The notes: generated from the sequence alone by a model not told the origin. DNA of 64,000 nt from Symsagittifera roscoffensis (GCF_963678635.1 NC_087063.1:6730386-6794385); one strand, 5' to 3'. Positions 12,795 through 23,825 are shown, counted from the stretch's first letter. Made by a program: numbers and translations.

Positions 12795-12999
12795 CTAGAC
12801 AGAGATAAGAAAGATGTTTACTTCTCCATATTAAATTAAAAATCCAAAATAATGGCTTTTTTCCACTTTTCTCGCAAGCGTCAACTGAATGCCGAAGCCA
12901 GACGACTTTCAATGATAATACTGGCAGGTACTAATTAGTCATTGACCCCCAATGGGTCTAAGCTGCGATACAAATTATAAAAATTGTAATAATATCAAT

Positions 13000-13450
13000 C
13001 AGGGGCGAATCTAGCATTTTCTGGAGGGGGGGGTCGGAGTTTTAAAAAAAGTTCAAAAAATTTGTCGACTTTTTTTAGGTCAACCAAAATGATTTTTCTA
13101 GCTCTCCTGAAGCATTGTTTTGTCCCCAAATAATCTGCGCCGCAGGCATTTTTTGCAAAAAAAAACAGGCCTAAAAAGCGTTTTTAGGCACTTTTTGGAA
13201 AATTTTTACAAAAAATAGCTTTTTTTCGGCGCGCGCTCCCCACTCAAAATTAGTATATATTGGCGCCCAAGGCGCCTTGAGAACATTTTTAGGGTCCATC
13301 GCACAAAAAAGGATATTGGAAAATAGTACAAAGAGGGACCCTTTGGGTCGGCAGGGGGTCGAACCCCTGTAGTGCCGCAGAAAATTTTGTCAAATTGGGG
13401 TCTTTATAGTGATTTGGGAGAGCTCAGAAAATCAATTAAGTTGACCTAAA
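13000..13450. mobile_element. hAT-like MITE, truncated at one end (copy 1)
   Basis: The left end reads CAGGGGCGAATCTAGCATTTTC followed by a G-run, the terminal-repeat type seen at both ends of the MITE at 13971. The internal parts (CGCGCGC, GGCGCC..., GGAGAGCTC) match that element in inverted order. Similarity ends near ...GACCTAAA at about 13450 with no right terminal repeat. It lies in the intron between exons A1 and B1. Confidence 0.6.
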
Positions 13451-13571
13451 GATGTGCTATTTGTTTTATTGACTAATGTTGTAACTTTTTCAAACACCAG
13501 CTGTTTATGACAAAAAAACTATAAAAACAAGCAAGGATTTGAAAACAAAAATCACATCACAACAATCTCAC

Positions 13572-13749
13572 CGGCTTGTGAGGCCTGTTTCTGGTACTGC
13601 GAGGGACAGATGACACATGGCATACAGCTGTCCCAGAAGAGGAAGTCCGGAGGCTCCGAGAAGATCAGCTGACTGCTCAGCAGCTTGCAATAGTTCATAC
13701 ACTCTATCGCTGTCGCATGTTTTCCAGTCCGGTTCAGAAATGTCGCTAT
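13572..13749 (-). CDS. Host-gene exon A, copy 1 (Cys-rich ectodomain)
   Basis: A 178-bp minus-strand exon. The acceptor is ...AAAGTTGTTTAG (intron end at 13750) and the donor CCG|GTGAGA (intron start at 13571). It starts in phase 0 and ends in phase 1, which fits exon B exactly (G+AG = Glu). It encodes I-A-T-F-L-N-R-T (an N-glycosylation site), E-C-M-N-Y-C-K, and F-W-D-S-C-M-P-C-V-I-C-P. The close Cys spacing resembles extracellular disulfide-rich modules such as TNFR repeats, but this is only a resemblance. A second frame on the same strand is also open; I prefer this one because of its splice phases and cysteines. The copy at 19572 is identical by eye. Confidence 0.6.
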
Positions 13750-13970
13750 CTAAACAACTTTACGCAGTCTTTTCGAACACCCCCCCCCTCAAAAAGGTCA
13801 AAATCGCTCCAAAATCTACCGCTGAATTAGTTTACTTATAGGGGTGACTAATCTGTTTGTTAATTAGTTTGTTAACTTGTCTAAGCATAAATATAATTTC
13901 GCTCGGATTATTCAATGAGCAGATTTGAACAGGCTTATTCAATGAGCAGATCTTATTGATTTATCAATCA

Positions 13971-14341
13971 CAGGGGCGTCTTTAGGAGGGAGGGGGGGGG
14001 GGGGTCGGAATATAGATTTTTGACCGACCGACACTAAAATTTTTCTAAAGGCGACTTCGGCGCCAATATATACTGATTTTGAGTTAGGAGCGCGCGCCGA
14101 AAAAACGCGATTTTTTTATCAAAGTTTTCCAAAAAGTGCCTAAAAATGCCTTTTTTGGCCTGTTTTTCAAAAATTTAGCCTGCGGCGCAGAATTTTCGGC
14201 CATAACAGGGTCTTTGTACTGCTTTGGGAGAGCTCGGAAAATCAATTTGATCGACCTAAAAAAAAAGGTCGACAAAAATTTTGAAAACGCCACACCCCCC
14301 CCCCCCCCCTCACCCTCGAGAAAATCCTAGATCCGCCCCTG
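13971..14341. mobile_element. hAT-type MITE with 8-bp target duplication (copy 1)
   Basis: A 371-bp element. The left end is CAGGGGCGTCTTTAGGAGG, and the right end, read in reverse complement, is CAGGGGCGGATCTAGGATTT. It is flanked by perfect 8-bp direct repeats ATCAATCA (13963-13970 and 14342-14349). Eight-bp duplications and CAGGGG termini are typical of hAT elements. It has no transposase ORF, so it is non-autonomous. Confidence 0.85.
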
Positions 14342-14370
14342 ATCAATCATACAGATCTTTTTTTCTTTTC

Positions 14371-17300
14371 TCCGCCCAGTAGATGAGAGCCTTATAGACA
14401 TTATACACGTACCCTACTAGGAAGCTGTTGAGAATAGCGAAGACGCCGATGGCTGCAACTGCCACCCAGTGTATGAGACCCCCCTTATACACAATACACA
14501 CTTACCCTACTAGGAAGCTGTTGAGAATGGCGAAGACGCCGATGGCGGCAGCTTTCACTCATTAAATGAGACCATTGTATACAATAAGAAAAATTACCTT
14601 ATTAGGAAGCTCTGGAGAAAATCGAAGACGCCCATGGCTACAGCTGCCACCCAGTACATGAGAACCTTATACAAAAAATACAGTTACCCTACTAGGAAGC
14701 TGTTGAGAATGGCAAAGACGCCGATGACTGCAGCTCCCACCCAGCATATGAGAACCTTCTACACAATATACACTTAACCTACTAGAAAGCTGTTGAGAAT
14801 GGCGAAAACGCCGATGGCTACAGCTGCCCCCCAGTGCATGCGACCCTTACACACAATAAACATTTACCATATTGGGAAGCTGTTGAGAATGGCGAAGACG
14901 TCGATGGCTGTAGCTTATGACCCAGTGTATGAGATCCTTATGCACATTATACGTTTATCCTATTAGGCAGCTGTTGAGAATGGCGAAGACGCCAATGGCG
15001 GCAGCTGTCACCCAGTAAATGAGACTGTTATACAAAAGGAAAAAACTGCCCTATTAGGAAGCTCTGGAGAATGTCGAAGACGCCCATGGCTACCGCTGCC
15101 ACCCAGTATATGAAAACTTTATACACAATATACAGTTACCCTACTAGGAAGCTGTTGAGAATGGCGAAGACGCCGATGGCGACAGCTGCCAACCAGTGAA
15201 TGAGAGTCTTATACACAATATACACTTACCCTATTAGGAAGCTGTTGAGAATGGCGAATTCGCTGATGGCTGCAGCTGCCACCCAGTGTATGAGACTGTT
15301 ATACACAAATTACACTTACCCTAGTAGGAAGCTGTTGAGATTGGCTAAGACGCCGATGGCTGCAGCTGACACCCAGTGTATGAGACCCTAATACACTTAA
15401 TATACTTACCCTACTCGGAAGCTGTTGAGAATGGCGAAGACGTCGATGGCTGTAGCTTTCACTCATTAAATGAGACCATTGTATACAATAAGAAAAATTA
15501 CCTTATTAGGAAGCTCTGGAGAAAATCGAAGACGCCCATGGCTACAGCTGCCACCCAGTACATGAGAACCTTATACAAAAAATACAGTTACCCTACTAGG
15601 AAGCTGTTGAGAATGGCAAAGACGCCGATGACTGCAGCTCCCACCCAGCATATGAGAACCTTCTACACAATATACACTTAACCTACTAGAAAGCTGTTGA
15701 GAATGGCGAAAACGCCGATGGCTACAGCTGCCCCCCAGTGCATGCGACCCTTACACACAATAAACATTTACCATATTGGGAAGCTGTTGAGAATGGCGAA
15801 GACGTCGATGGCTGTAGCTTATGACCCAGTGTATGAGATCCTTATGCACATTATACGTTTATCCTATTAGGCAGCTGTTGAGAATGGCGAAGACGCCAAT
15901 GGCGGCAGCTGTCACCCAGTAAATGAGACTGTTATACAAAAGGAAAAAACTGCCCTATTAGGAAGCTCTGGAGAATGTCGAAGACGCCCATGGCTACCGC
16001 TGCCACCCAGTATATGAAAACTTTATACACAATATACAGTTACCCTACTAGGAAGCTGTTGAGAATGGCGAAGACGCCGATGGCGACAGCTGCCAACCAG
16101 TGAATGAGAGTCTTATACACAATATACACTTACCCTATTAGGAAGCTGTTGAGAATGGCGAATTCGCTGATGGCTGCAGCTGCCACCCAGTGTATGAGAC
16201 TGTTATACACAAATTACACTTACCCTAGTAGGAAGCTGTTGAGATTGGCTAAGACGCCGATGGCTGCAGCTGACACCCAGTGTATGAGACCCTAATACAC
16301 TTAATATACTTACCCTACTCGGAAGCTGTTGAGAATGGCGAAGACGTCGATGGCTGTAGCTTATGACCCAGTGTATGAGATCCTTATGCACATTATACGT
16401 TTATCCTATTAGGCAGCTGTTGAGAATGGCGAAGACGCCGATGGCGCCCGTTGTCACTCAGTAAATGAGAGTTGTACACCATAAAAAGTTACCCTATTAG
16501 GAAGCTTTTGAGAATATCGAATACACCCATGGCTACATCTGCCACTCAGTAGATGAGAACTTTATACACAATAAACAAATACCCTTCTAGAAACCTGCTG
16601 AGAATGGCGAAGACGCTGATGGCTGCAGCGTCCGCCCAGTAGATGAGAGCCTTATAGACATTATACACTTACCCTACTAGGAAGCTGTTGAGAATAGCGA
16701 AGACAGTGTATGAGACCTCCCTTATACACAATATACACTTACCCTACTACGCAGCTCTTGAGAATGTCGAAGACGCCCATGGCTACAGCTGCCACCCAGT
16801 ATATGAGAACCTTATACACAATAAGCAGTTACCCTACTAGGAAGCTGTTGAGAATGGCGAAGACGCCGATGGCTGCAGCTCCCACCCAGCGTATGAGACC
16901 CTTCTACACAATATACACTTAACCTACTGGGAAGCTGTTGAGAATGGCGAAGACGCCGATGGCGACAGCTGCCAACCAGTGAATGAGAGTCTTATACACA
17001 ATATACACTTACCCTATTAGGAAGCTGTTGAGAATGGCGAATTCGCTGATGGCTGCAGCTGCCACCCAGTGTATGAGACTGTTATACACAAATTACACTT
17101 ACCCTAGTAGGAAGCTGTTGAGATTGGCTAAGACGCCGATGGCTGCAGCTGACACCCAGTGTATGAGACCCTAATACACTTAATATACTTACCCTACTCG
17201 GAAGCTGTTGAGAATGGCGAAGACGTCGATGGCTGTAGCTTATGACCCAGTGTATGAGATCCTTATGCACATTATACGTTTATCCTATTAGGCAGCTGTT

Positions 17301-18618
17301 GAGAATGGCGAAGACGCCGATGGTGCCCGTTGTCACTCAGTAAATGAGAGTTGTACACCATAAAAAGTTACCCTATTAGGAATCTTTTGAGAATATCGAA
17401 TACACCCATGGCTACATCTGCCACTCAGTAGATGAGAACTTTATACACAATAAACAAATACCCTTCTAGAAACCTGCTGAGAATGGCGAAGACGCTGATG
17501 GCTGCAGCGTCCGCCCAGTAGATGAGAGCCTTATAGACATTATACACTTACCCTACTAGTAAGCTGTTGAGAATAGCGAAGACAGTGTATGAGACCTCCC
17601 TTATACACAATATACACTTACCCTACTACGCAGCTGTTGAGAATGGCGAAGACGCCGATGGCGGCAGCTGTCACTCATTAAATGTGACCGTTATAAACAA
17701 TAAAAAATTACCTTATTAGGAAGCTCTTGAGAATGTCGAAGACGCCCATGGCTACAGCTGCCACCCAGTATATGAGAACCTTATACACAATAAGCAGTTA
17801 CCCTACTAGGAAGCTGTTGAGAATGGCGAAGACGCCGATGGCTGCAGCTCCCACCCAGCGTATGAGACCCTTCTACACAATATACACTTAACCTACTGGG
17901 AAGCTGTTGAGAACGGCGAAGACGCCGATGACTGCAGCTGCCCCCCAGTGCATGAGACCCTTATACACCATAAAAAGTTACCCTATTAGGAAGCTGTTGA
18001 GAATATCGAATATACCCATGGCTACAGCTGCCTCTCAGTAGATGAGAACTTTATACACAATATACAGTTACCCTTCTAGGAACCTGCTGAGAATGGCGAA
18101 GACGCTGATGGCTGCAGCTTCCGCCCAGTAGATGAGAGCCTTATAGGCATTATACACGTACCCTACTAGGAAGCTGTTGAGAATAGCGAATACACCCATG
18201 GCTACAGCTGTCACTCAGTAGGCGAGAACTTTATACACAAAATACAGTTACCCTACTAGGAACCTGTTGAGAAAGGCGAAGACGCTGATCGCTGCAGCTT
18301 CCGCCCAGTAGATGAGAGCCTTATAGGCATTATACACGTACCCTACTAGGAAGCTGTTGAGAATAGCGAAGACGCCGATGGCTGCAACTGCCACCCAGTG
18401 TGTGAGACCCCCCTTATATGCAATATACACTTACCCTACTAGGAAGCTGTTGAGAATGGCGAAGACGCCGATGGCGGCAGCTTTCACTCATTAAATGAGA
18501 CCATTGTACACAATAAAAAATAAATTACCTTATTAGAAAGCTTTGGAGAAAATCGAAGACGCACATGGCTACAGCTGCCACCCAGTGCATGAGACCCTTA
18601 TACACAATAAACATTTAC
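14371..18618 (-). repeat. ~90-bp exon-derived satellite array, block 2
   Basis: Same monomer family as block 1, in the same orientation. It ends in direct continuity with exon B2 at 18619. The 904-bp longer repeat is present (15200/16104), and a further ~0.88-kb repetition appears at 16104/16983. Confidence 0.95.
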
Positions 18619-18793
18619 CCGATTAGGAAGCTGTTGAGAATGGCGAAGACGCCGATGGCTGCAGCAGCCACCCAGTGCATGAGACCCCCATCTGTGTTGG
18701 CATGATTGGATGGCACAGTGTAGCACTGGGGCATGTACATCCTGTCTAATTTATTGTTCACCCTCGTCCCTATCTTGCACGGCATGCACAGCT
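18619..18793 (-). CDS. Host-gene exon B, copy 2 (Cys-rich stalk and transmembrane helix)
   Basis: Identical to exon B1 in sequence, acceptor and donor, at an offset of 5,999. On the minus strand it is the first exon B that a transcript from exon C would meet, so in a simple gene model the order is D, C, A2, B2, satellite, A1, B1, satellite. B2 to A1 would not keep phase (B ends in phase 2, A starts in phase 0). Inclusion of both pairs in one mRNA would therefore shift the frame, and one pair is likely to be skipped or non-functional. Confidence 0.65.
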
Positions 18794-18998
18794 CTAGACA
18801 GAGATAAGAAAGATGTTTACTTCTCCATATTAAATTAAAAATCCAAAATAATGGCTTTTTTCCACTTTTCTCGCAAGCGTCAACTGAATGCCGAAGCCAG
18901 ACGACTTTCAATGATAATACTGGCAGGTACTAATTAGTCATTGACCCCCAATGGGTCTAAGCTGCGATACAAATTATAAAAATTGTAATAATATCAAT

Positions 18999-19450
18999 CA
19001 GGGGCGAATCTAGCATTTTCTGGAGGGGGGGGTCGGAGTTTTAAAAAAAGTTCAAAAAATTTGTCGACTTTTTTTAGGTCAACCAAAATGATTTTTCTAG
19101 CTCTCCTGAAGCATTGTTTTGTCCCCAAATAATCTGCGCCGCAGGCATTTTTTGCAAAAAAAAAACAGGCCTAAAAAGCGTTTTTAGGCACTTTTTGGAA
19201 AATTTTTACAAAAAATAGCTTTTTTTCGGCGCGCGCTCCCCACTCAAAATTAGTATATATTGGCGCCCAAGGCGCCTTGAGAACATTTTTAGGGTCCATC
19301 GCACAAAAAAGGATATTGGAAAATAGTACAAAGAGGGACCCTTTGGGTCGGCAGGGGGTCGAACCCCTGTAGTGCCGCAGAAAATTTTGTCAAATTGGGG
19401 TCTTTATAGTGATTTGGGAGAGCTCAGAAAATCAATTAAGTTGACCTAAA
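18999..19450. mobile_element. hAT-like MITE, truncated (copy 2)
   Basis: Duplicate of 13000-13450 carried along by the segmental duplication, with the same left terminal repeat and the same missing right end. Confidence 0.6.
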
Positions 19451-19571
19451 GATGTGCTATTTGTTTTATTGACTAATGTTGTAACTTTTTCAAACACCAG
19501 CTGTTTATGACAAAAAAACTATAAAAACAAGCAAGGATTTGAAAACAAAAATCACATCACAACAATCTCAC

Positions 19572-19749
19572 CGGCTTGTGAGGCCTGTTTCTGGTACTGC
19601 GAGGGACAGATGACACATGGCATACAGCTGTCCCAGAAGAGGAAGTCCGGAGGCTCCGAGAAGATCAGCTGACTGCTCAGCAGCTTGCAATAGTTCATAC
19701 ACTCTATCGCTGTCGCATGTTTTCCAGTCCGGTTCAGAAATGTCGCTAT
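19572..19749 (-). CDS. Host-gene exon A, copy 2 (Cys-rich ectodomain)
   Basis: Identical to exon A1 at an offset of 6,000, with acceptor GTTGTTTAG and donor CCG|GTGAGA. It starts in phase 0, which matches the phase-0 end of exon C (21008), the next exon upstream on the minus strand. The intron between them is 1,258 bp and holds the 8-bp-TSD MITE copy at 19973. The product would be an extracellular Cys-rich segment with an N-R-T glycosylation site. The family is not identified. Confidence 0.65.
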
Positions 19750-19972
19750 CTAAACAACTTTACGCAGTCTTTTCGAACACCCCCCCCCCCTCAAAAAGGT
19801 CAAAATCGCTCCAAAATCTACCGCTGAATTAGTTTACTTATAGGGGTGACTAATCTGTTTGTTAATTAGTTTGTTAACTTGTCTAAGCATAAATATAATT
19901 TCGCTCGGATTATTCAATGAGCAGATTTGAACAGGCTTATTCAATGAGCAGATCTTATTGATTTATCAATCA

Positions 19973-20342
19973 CAGGGGCGTCTTTAGGAGGGAGGGGGGG
20001 GGGGGGGGGTCGGAATATAGATTTTTGACCGACCGACACTAAAATTTTTCTAAAGGCGACTTCGGCGCCAATATATACTGATTTTGAGTTAGGAGCGCGC
20101 GCCGAAAAAACGCGATTTTTTTATCAAAGTTTTCCAAAAAGTGCCTAAAAATGCCTTTTTTGGCCTGTTTTTCAAAAATTTAGCCTGCGGCGCAGAATTT
20201 TCGGCCATAACAGGGTCTTTGTACTGCTTTGGGAGAGCTCGGAAAATCAATTTGATCGACCTAAAAAAAAAGGTCGACAAAAATTTTGAAAACGCCACAC
20301 CCCCCCCCCCTCACCCTCGAGAAAATCCTAGATCCGCCCCTG
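19973..20342. mobile_element. hAT-type MITE with 8-bp target duplication (copy 2)
   Basis: Duplicate of the MITE at 13971, with TSD ATCAATCA at 19965-19972 and 20343-20350. It differs from copy 1 only in homopolymer lengths. Confidence 0.85.
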
Positions 20343-20366
20343 ATCAATCATACAGATCTTTTTTTC

Positions 20367-21007
20367 TTTTCTCTCTAAGAAACACCCAATGATTAGATCC
20401 AACAATCATTCAACTTGAAATTTTTTGATTTGCTCTACCACGCTAAAGCAGCAAATTTAAAATGATTTTGAGCAAAAGAGTCTTTAATTTTTAGTCGAAC
20501 GCTTCCATTCATAGTTTTTAAGAACAGCTCGTTAAAACAGTTGATTCTGTCTAGAAAAATGCAGAAACCAATCAAAATGGCCGTTGCTGCGCTAGTAGCT
20601 GTGAATCTCCCGGTCACAATTATTTTAAAAAATTAAGCTTTTCTCCCCAAAAAATTTCGTCTTCTTGTGCCTGTTGGAAAGGAGAAGGGAGATTTAAGTT
20701 CTTATCAAATGAATAATGGCCTTTTAGTCTCTTTCATTGGCTCAAACACTCGTCGTTCTTGATTCGGCTCTAAGAAGCAAAAACTTTCAAGCGGTTTGCC
20801 TTGACACCTTTGCTATCAATAAAATCACGACTGGAAGGGCTTTTAAACTTTGCATATGAATATAAATACTACCTTACATGCTGTGTATTTGTGGTACCTG
20901 ATTTTGCTCGAAAACAAGAAAAAAAAAACCAGACACCCGAATTTAAACTTCTTCCTTGTTCTAAATGTTCGGATCGTAAAAAAAGAATAAAGATCAAATA
21001 GTTTTAC
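20367..21007. other. Unique intronic sequence between exons C and A2
   Basis: AT-rich, non-repetitive within the window, with no convincing exon. The phases of C (ends 0) and A2 (starts 0) need no further exon here. Confidence 0.55.
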
Positions 21008-21164
21008 TCGTTTTATGGCTGGGTGTAAGCTGATGTTGTAGGCAATGCTGACATTGTTGGTTCGGATGTCGAACTGGTTGAGGGGAAGCACTTCTGCTGT
21101 GCACGTGAAGGCAGTGATGTCACACGCAGTGATCAGAGCCGAGATGTCCTTCACTTCAAACATC
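21008..21164 (-). CDS. Host-gene exon C (extracellular segment)
   Basis: A 157-bp minus-strand exon. The acceptor is ...TTGTCCTGCTGCAG (intron end at 21165) and the donor ACGA|GTAAAA (intron start at 21007). It starts with the last base of a split codon (phase 2) and ends in phase 0. It encodes M-F-E-V-K-D-I-S-A-L-I-T-A-C-D-I-T, then F-T-C-T-A-E-V-L-P-L, and two N-glycosylation sites (N-V-S and N-I-S) before S-L-H-P-A-I-K-R. It looks like a beta-rich extracellular region; I do not recognise the family. The BEL element is inserted only 26 bp upstream of its acceptor. Confidence 0.65.
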
Positions 21165-21190
21165 CTGCAGCAGGACAAGCGTAAGAAAAT

Positions 21191-21650
21191 TGTGCGCTCT
21201 AATCTCCAAAACTGTATAAAACGGCTCGGCAAATAATTGTTTTATCTCGTAGTTTTCTCAGCAATACATACATTCATCATCATTAATTTAAAAGCCAACA
21301 TTTCACACAACTCACTTTCATAATTTTAACAATCCACAGTTTCAATAAACAAATTGGTGCAAGCTAGCCACACGAACCGGTCGGTAATGTCCTTGAGACA
21401 AATTGCTCTTTATGGCGGTCAGCCTTAATCAAGGCTGAACCGAATTAGAACCAAAAAACAGTAAAAAACGGTCAAATGGGGCTATAGCCCCTCGGGTCTA
21501 CATGTTTTAAGGTCTGCATATGGGGGGACTCGAACCCGGTTGACCGGCGTGAGAGACTTGTCTCTAGGCCGCTCGGCCAACTGTGCTTGTTTTATATGTA
21601 TTTATACTCTTGTTTTATATGCATCTATACTCTACATTTGCTTTGCAACA
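21191..21650 (-). repeat. BEL/Pao 3' LTR
   Basis: 460 bp, matching 30354-30813 with scattered substitutions. It contains a tRNA-like segment on the minus strand (about 21513-21586). Confidence 0.95.
21513..21586 (-). other. tRNA-like segment with A and B boxes inside the BEL LTR
   Basis: On the minus strand the segment has TGGCCGAGCGG (21569-21579), matching the tRNA A box, and GGTTCGAGTCC (21526-21536), a perfect B box, spaced as in class II (Leu/Ser-type) tRNAs. The anticodon region does not fold well, so this is tRNA-derived rather than a tRNA gene. The other LTR keeps the same boxes at 30689-30699 and about 30732-30742. Confidence 0.6.
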
Positions 21651-22684
21651 TCCTCCCCGCCTGAAGAAGGAAGAACCCGACCGAGCTTAACGGTCGGCCG
21701 CGTGACTTCACGGGTAGCGGTCCTGAAAAGGGCGGATCGGGTGCAACCACCCTGTCCGTAGTTTAGCTTGACGATTCGGGTGAGAGGGTAGTACCCACGC
21801 GGACTATCGGGCTCAATCACCCACACGAGATTGCCTGTTTTAAGAGTGAATTCAGAATGAGTGTGCCACTTGACACGCTTATTCAGCGAGGGAACATATT
21901 CTCGAAGCCAACGAGACCAAATCGCGTTAGCATATGAGTGCGCTCGCACGTACCTTTTCTTGTGATCGAAGTGCTCCCCGGGTGAAAGCGAAGGAAAGCT
22001 TGTGACATGTTGTCCAAGCAAAAAATGGTTTGGGGTTAACGCTTCTAACTCACGTGAATCGGTACTAATGGGAGTGATTGGCCTCGAATTCAAAGCCTGC
22101 TCAACTAAGCAGAGTGTTGTTCTTAACACCTCTTCAGTGACTCGCCTACTGCCTAGGATATCGTACAGCACGCGCTTCACGCTTCGGACGAGGCGTTCCC
22201 AGGAGCCGCCATGATGGGGTGCGCCTGGCGGGTTAAATTTCCAAGTAACACCTTTGTGCAAAAAAGGTCGGAGCCGTGCCATTCCAGCTCTTGATGCAGG
22301 CAAGTAATTCCTTTTCCGCACCAACGAAGTTCGTGGCGTTATCCGACCAGATTGTGCTTGGCGTACCACGACGCGCAATGAACCGTTCAATGCCCATGAC
22401 ACAAGAACTGGTGTCCAGAGATGATACTATCTCAAGGTGTACAGCCCTGGTGGTGAGGCAAGTAAAATGAAATCCTCATCTTTTTTCAGTGCTTCTGCGA
22501 ACCGGAACGTAAAGCGGTCCAATGTAATCCACACCCGTATGATTGAAGGGTGGTTGCTTGTATCCGAGACGTTCGACAGGTCAATCGGACATAATTGGCT
22601 GGATGGTGCTTGCTTTGCGTTTACGGCATGTTTCACATTGATTTTCGATAGACCGAAGTAGTCGACGCAACCCAAGTATTGCAT
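21632..22684 (-). pseudogene. BEL/Pao integrase core and C-terminus
   Basis: The catalytic core is spread over at least three frames. T-G-V-D-Y-I-G-P holds the first Asp (near 22530). W-S-D-N-A-T-N-F-V-G-A holds the second (near 22345). P-H-H-G-G-S-W-E-R-L-V-R-S-V-K holds the catalytic Glu (near 22195). After this comes the BEL-type tail: A-L-N-S-R-P, T-P-N-H-F-L-L-G, and the L-K-T-G-N-L-V-W-V...G-Y-Y-P-L-T-R-I segment with R-S-A-L-F-R-T-A-T-R-E-V-T-R-P, the DUF5641-like ending. Frame breaks separate the pieces. The ORF of the last piece runs slightly into the LTR. Confidence 0.85.
21651..21661 (-). promoter_or_regulatory. BEL/Pao polypurine tract
   Basis: On the minus strand GGCGGGGAGGA abuts the 3' LTR, the usual position for plus-strand priming. 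Confidence 0.7.
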
Positions 22685-23825
22685 ATTTCATATTTAAAAC
22701 GGAGCGCATGTAATCTAATCCTTGATGAAAATGCTTATGGTGGAGGCTGCGGGCCAACAAACGAATTAGGGTATGTCGGGCGTCGAGTATTATTGGGTGC
22801 TTAGTATCAAACTCGGTATTCACTAAGCGCACAATCCGCCCGGTGGAACGAATGATACCAGCGGGACCGATAAACGGCGAGTATGTGGCAATTTTACTAC
22901 TATTCTTAATAGGTTTGCCAGCGGTGAGTGTTTTTAACTCAACGGGGAAGGATTCCATCTGAGCAAGATGAATCAGTTTGCTTTCGGCCATATCAAGTTC
23001 AGTGGGGTTGGTGATTCGTAGGTCCTTACCACGAAAATGCCTATGTGAAGGCAAAATCCTCAACATAAAAGCGACTACTCGTTTATATCTTGTAAAGGAA
23101 CTGAACCTATCCCAATTGAACCCGTGTTCCGGATGTTTGATGGATGTGACATCGGTGACGAAGGAAGCTGATGTCTCCAAGCAATTATCAACATCACAAG
23201 AAGGACCCTTCAAACGAATTTTATTGATTACACGTTCGTCGGGTATAAACGGCCAATCAGTAGTCCTAAGAATGCTCGGACCAATAACCCAGCTGCTATC
23301 CTTGAGGGCTTCCAAAGAAATCCCCCGCGTACCGGTATCAGCTGGATTATCGCCGCTCAGAACATGGTGCCACTCATTAATAGTGGTCGATTCGAGGATT
23401 TCGACGACACGATTAGCGACGAATACAGGTATTTTTTCAGTGGAATTTAGCCACTGCGAAACTGTTGTACTATCTGTCCACTTGTAGACATGATTAATAG
23501 AGACGGTAAGGGCGGTCAGTATATCATCTTTTAGTCGTGTGGCGAGCAGAGCAGCTTGAAGCTCTAGCTTCGGTATAGATAGCGCTTTCATGGGCGCAAC
23601 GCGAGCTTTACCAAAGATGAAGGATGTTTGAGTTTTACGCGAGCTCGCGAGTCGCGCACGCAAAAATCCAACAGCACAGAAAACATCTTGCGAGCTTTCA
23701 TCGAACATGTGGAGCTCAATTTGATCAACAGGCTCTGTGAAGTAACAACGGGGAATAGTCAATTGCCCTAAGAGAGGGAGACCGGAGTGCCGCTCGAGAA
23801 ACTTATCTCTTATGTCTTCTGGCAA
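22581..23825 (-). pseudogene. BEL/Pao RNase H and integrase zinc finger
   Basis: A 414-codon open frame. RNase H signs: E-L-H-M-F-D-E-S-S-Q near the N-terminus, P-K-L-E-L-Q-A-A-L-L-A, and K-W-T-D-S-T-T-V-S-Q-W-L. The usual BEL spacer follows (N-P-A-D-T-G-T-R-G, W-P). The integrase H2C2 finger is H-H-K-H-F-H-Q-G-L-D-Y, then C-E-T-C-R-K-R-K-A. It reads in a different frame from the RT piece upstream and from the core downstream, so indels lie at both ends. Confidence 0.85.

Larger units (their letters stand above)
9251..14370. repeat. Duplicated segment, copy 1 (satellite plus exons A1/B1)
   Basis: Sequence from 9251 recurs at 14371 (offset 5,120; landmarks 10080/15200, 10256/15376, 10984/16104). 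From about 10931 it also recurs at offset 5,999-6,005 (12616/18615, 13617/19617, 14084/20089). This is a tandem duplication of roughly 5.1 kb that carried satellite, exons A and B and both MITEs, with about 0.88 kb of extra satellite in the second copy. Confidence 0.85.
14371..20366. repeat. Duplicated segment, copy 2 (satellite plus exons A2/B2)
   Basis: Second copy of 9251-14370. The junction at 14370/14371 joins ...TTTTCTTTTCTC directly to mid-monomer satellite sequence. The copies differ mainly in the length of C and G runs (for example at 13780/19780 and 13985/19990), so the event is recent, or the duplication is partly an assembly or haplotype artefact. Confidence 0.85.

Noticed and set aside
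13617-13841. Plus-strand ORF of 74 aa over exon A
   Set aside because: It is the antisense shadow of exon A, which has proper splice sites and phases on the minus strand.
5107-18618. 60-101-aa ORFs in the satellite on both strands, including a hydrophobic 30-residue repeat
   Set aside because: The period is a multiple of three and the monomer derives from a coding exon, so open frames arise by default. Many monomers contain stops, and there is no start or regulatory signal.
5107-18618. CRISPR-like regular repeats
   Set aside because: The repeats are contiguous 90-bp satellite monomers without unique spacers, in an animal genome.
21513-21586. A functional tRNA gene
   Set aside because: A and B boxes are good, but the anticodon arm and acceptor stem do not pair convincingly, and the copies lie inside LTRs.
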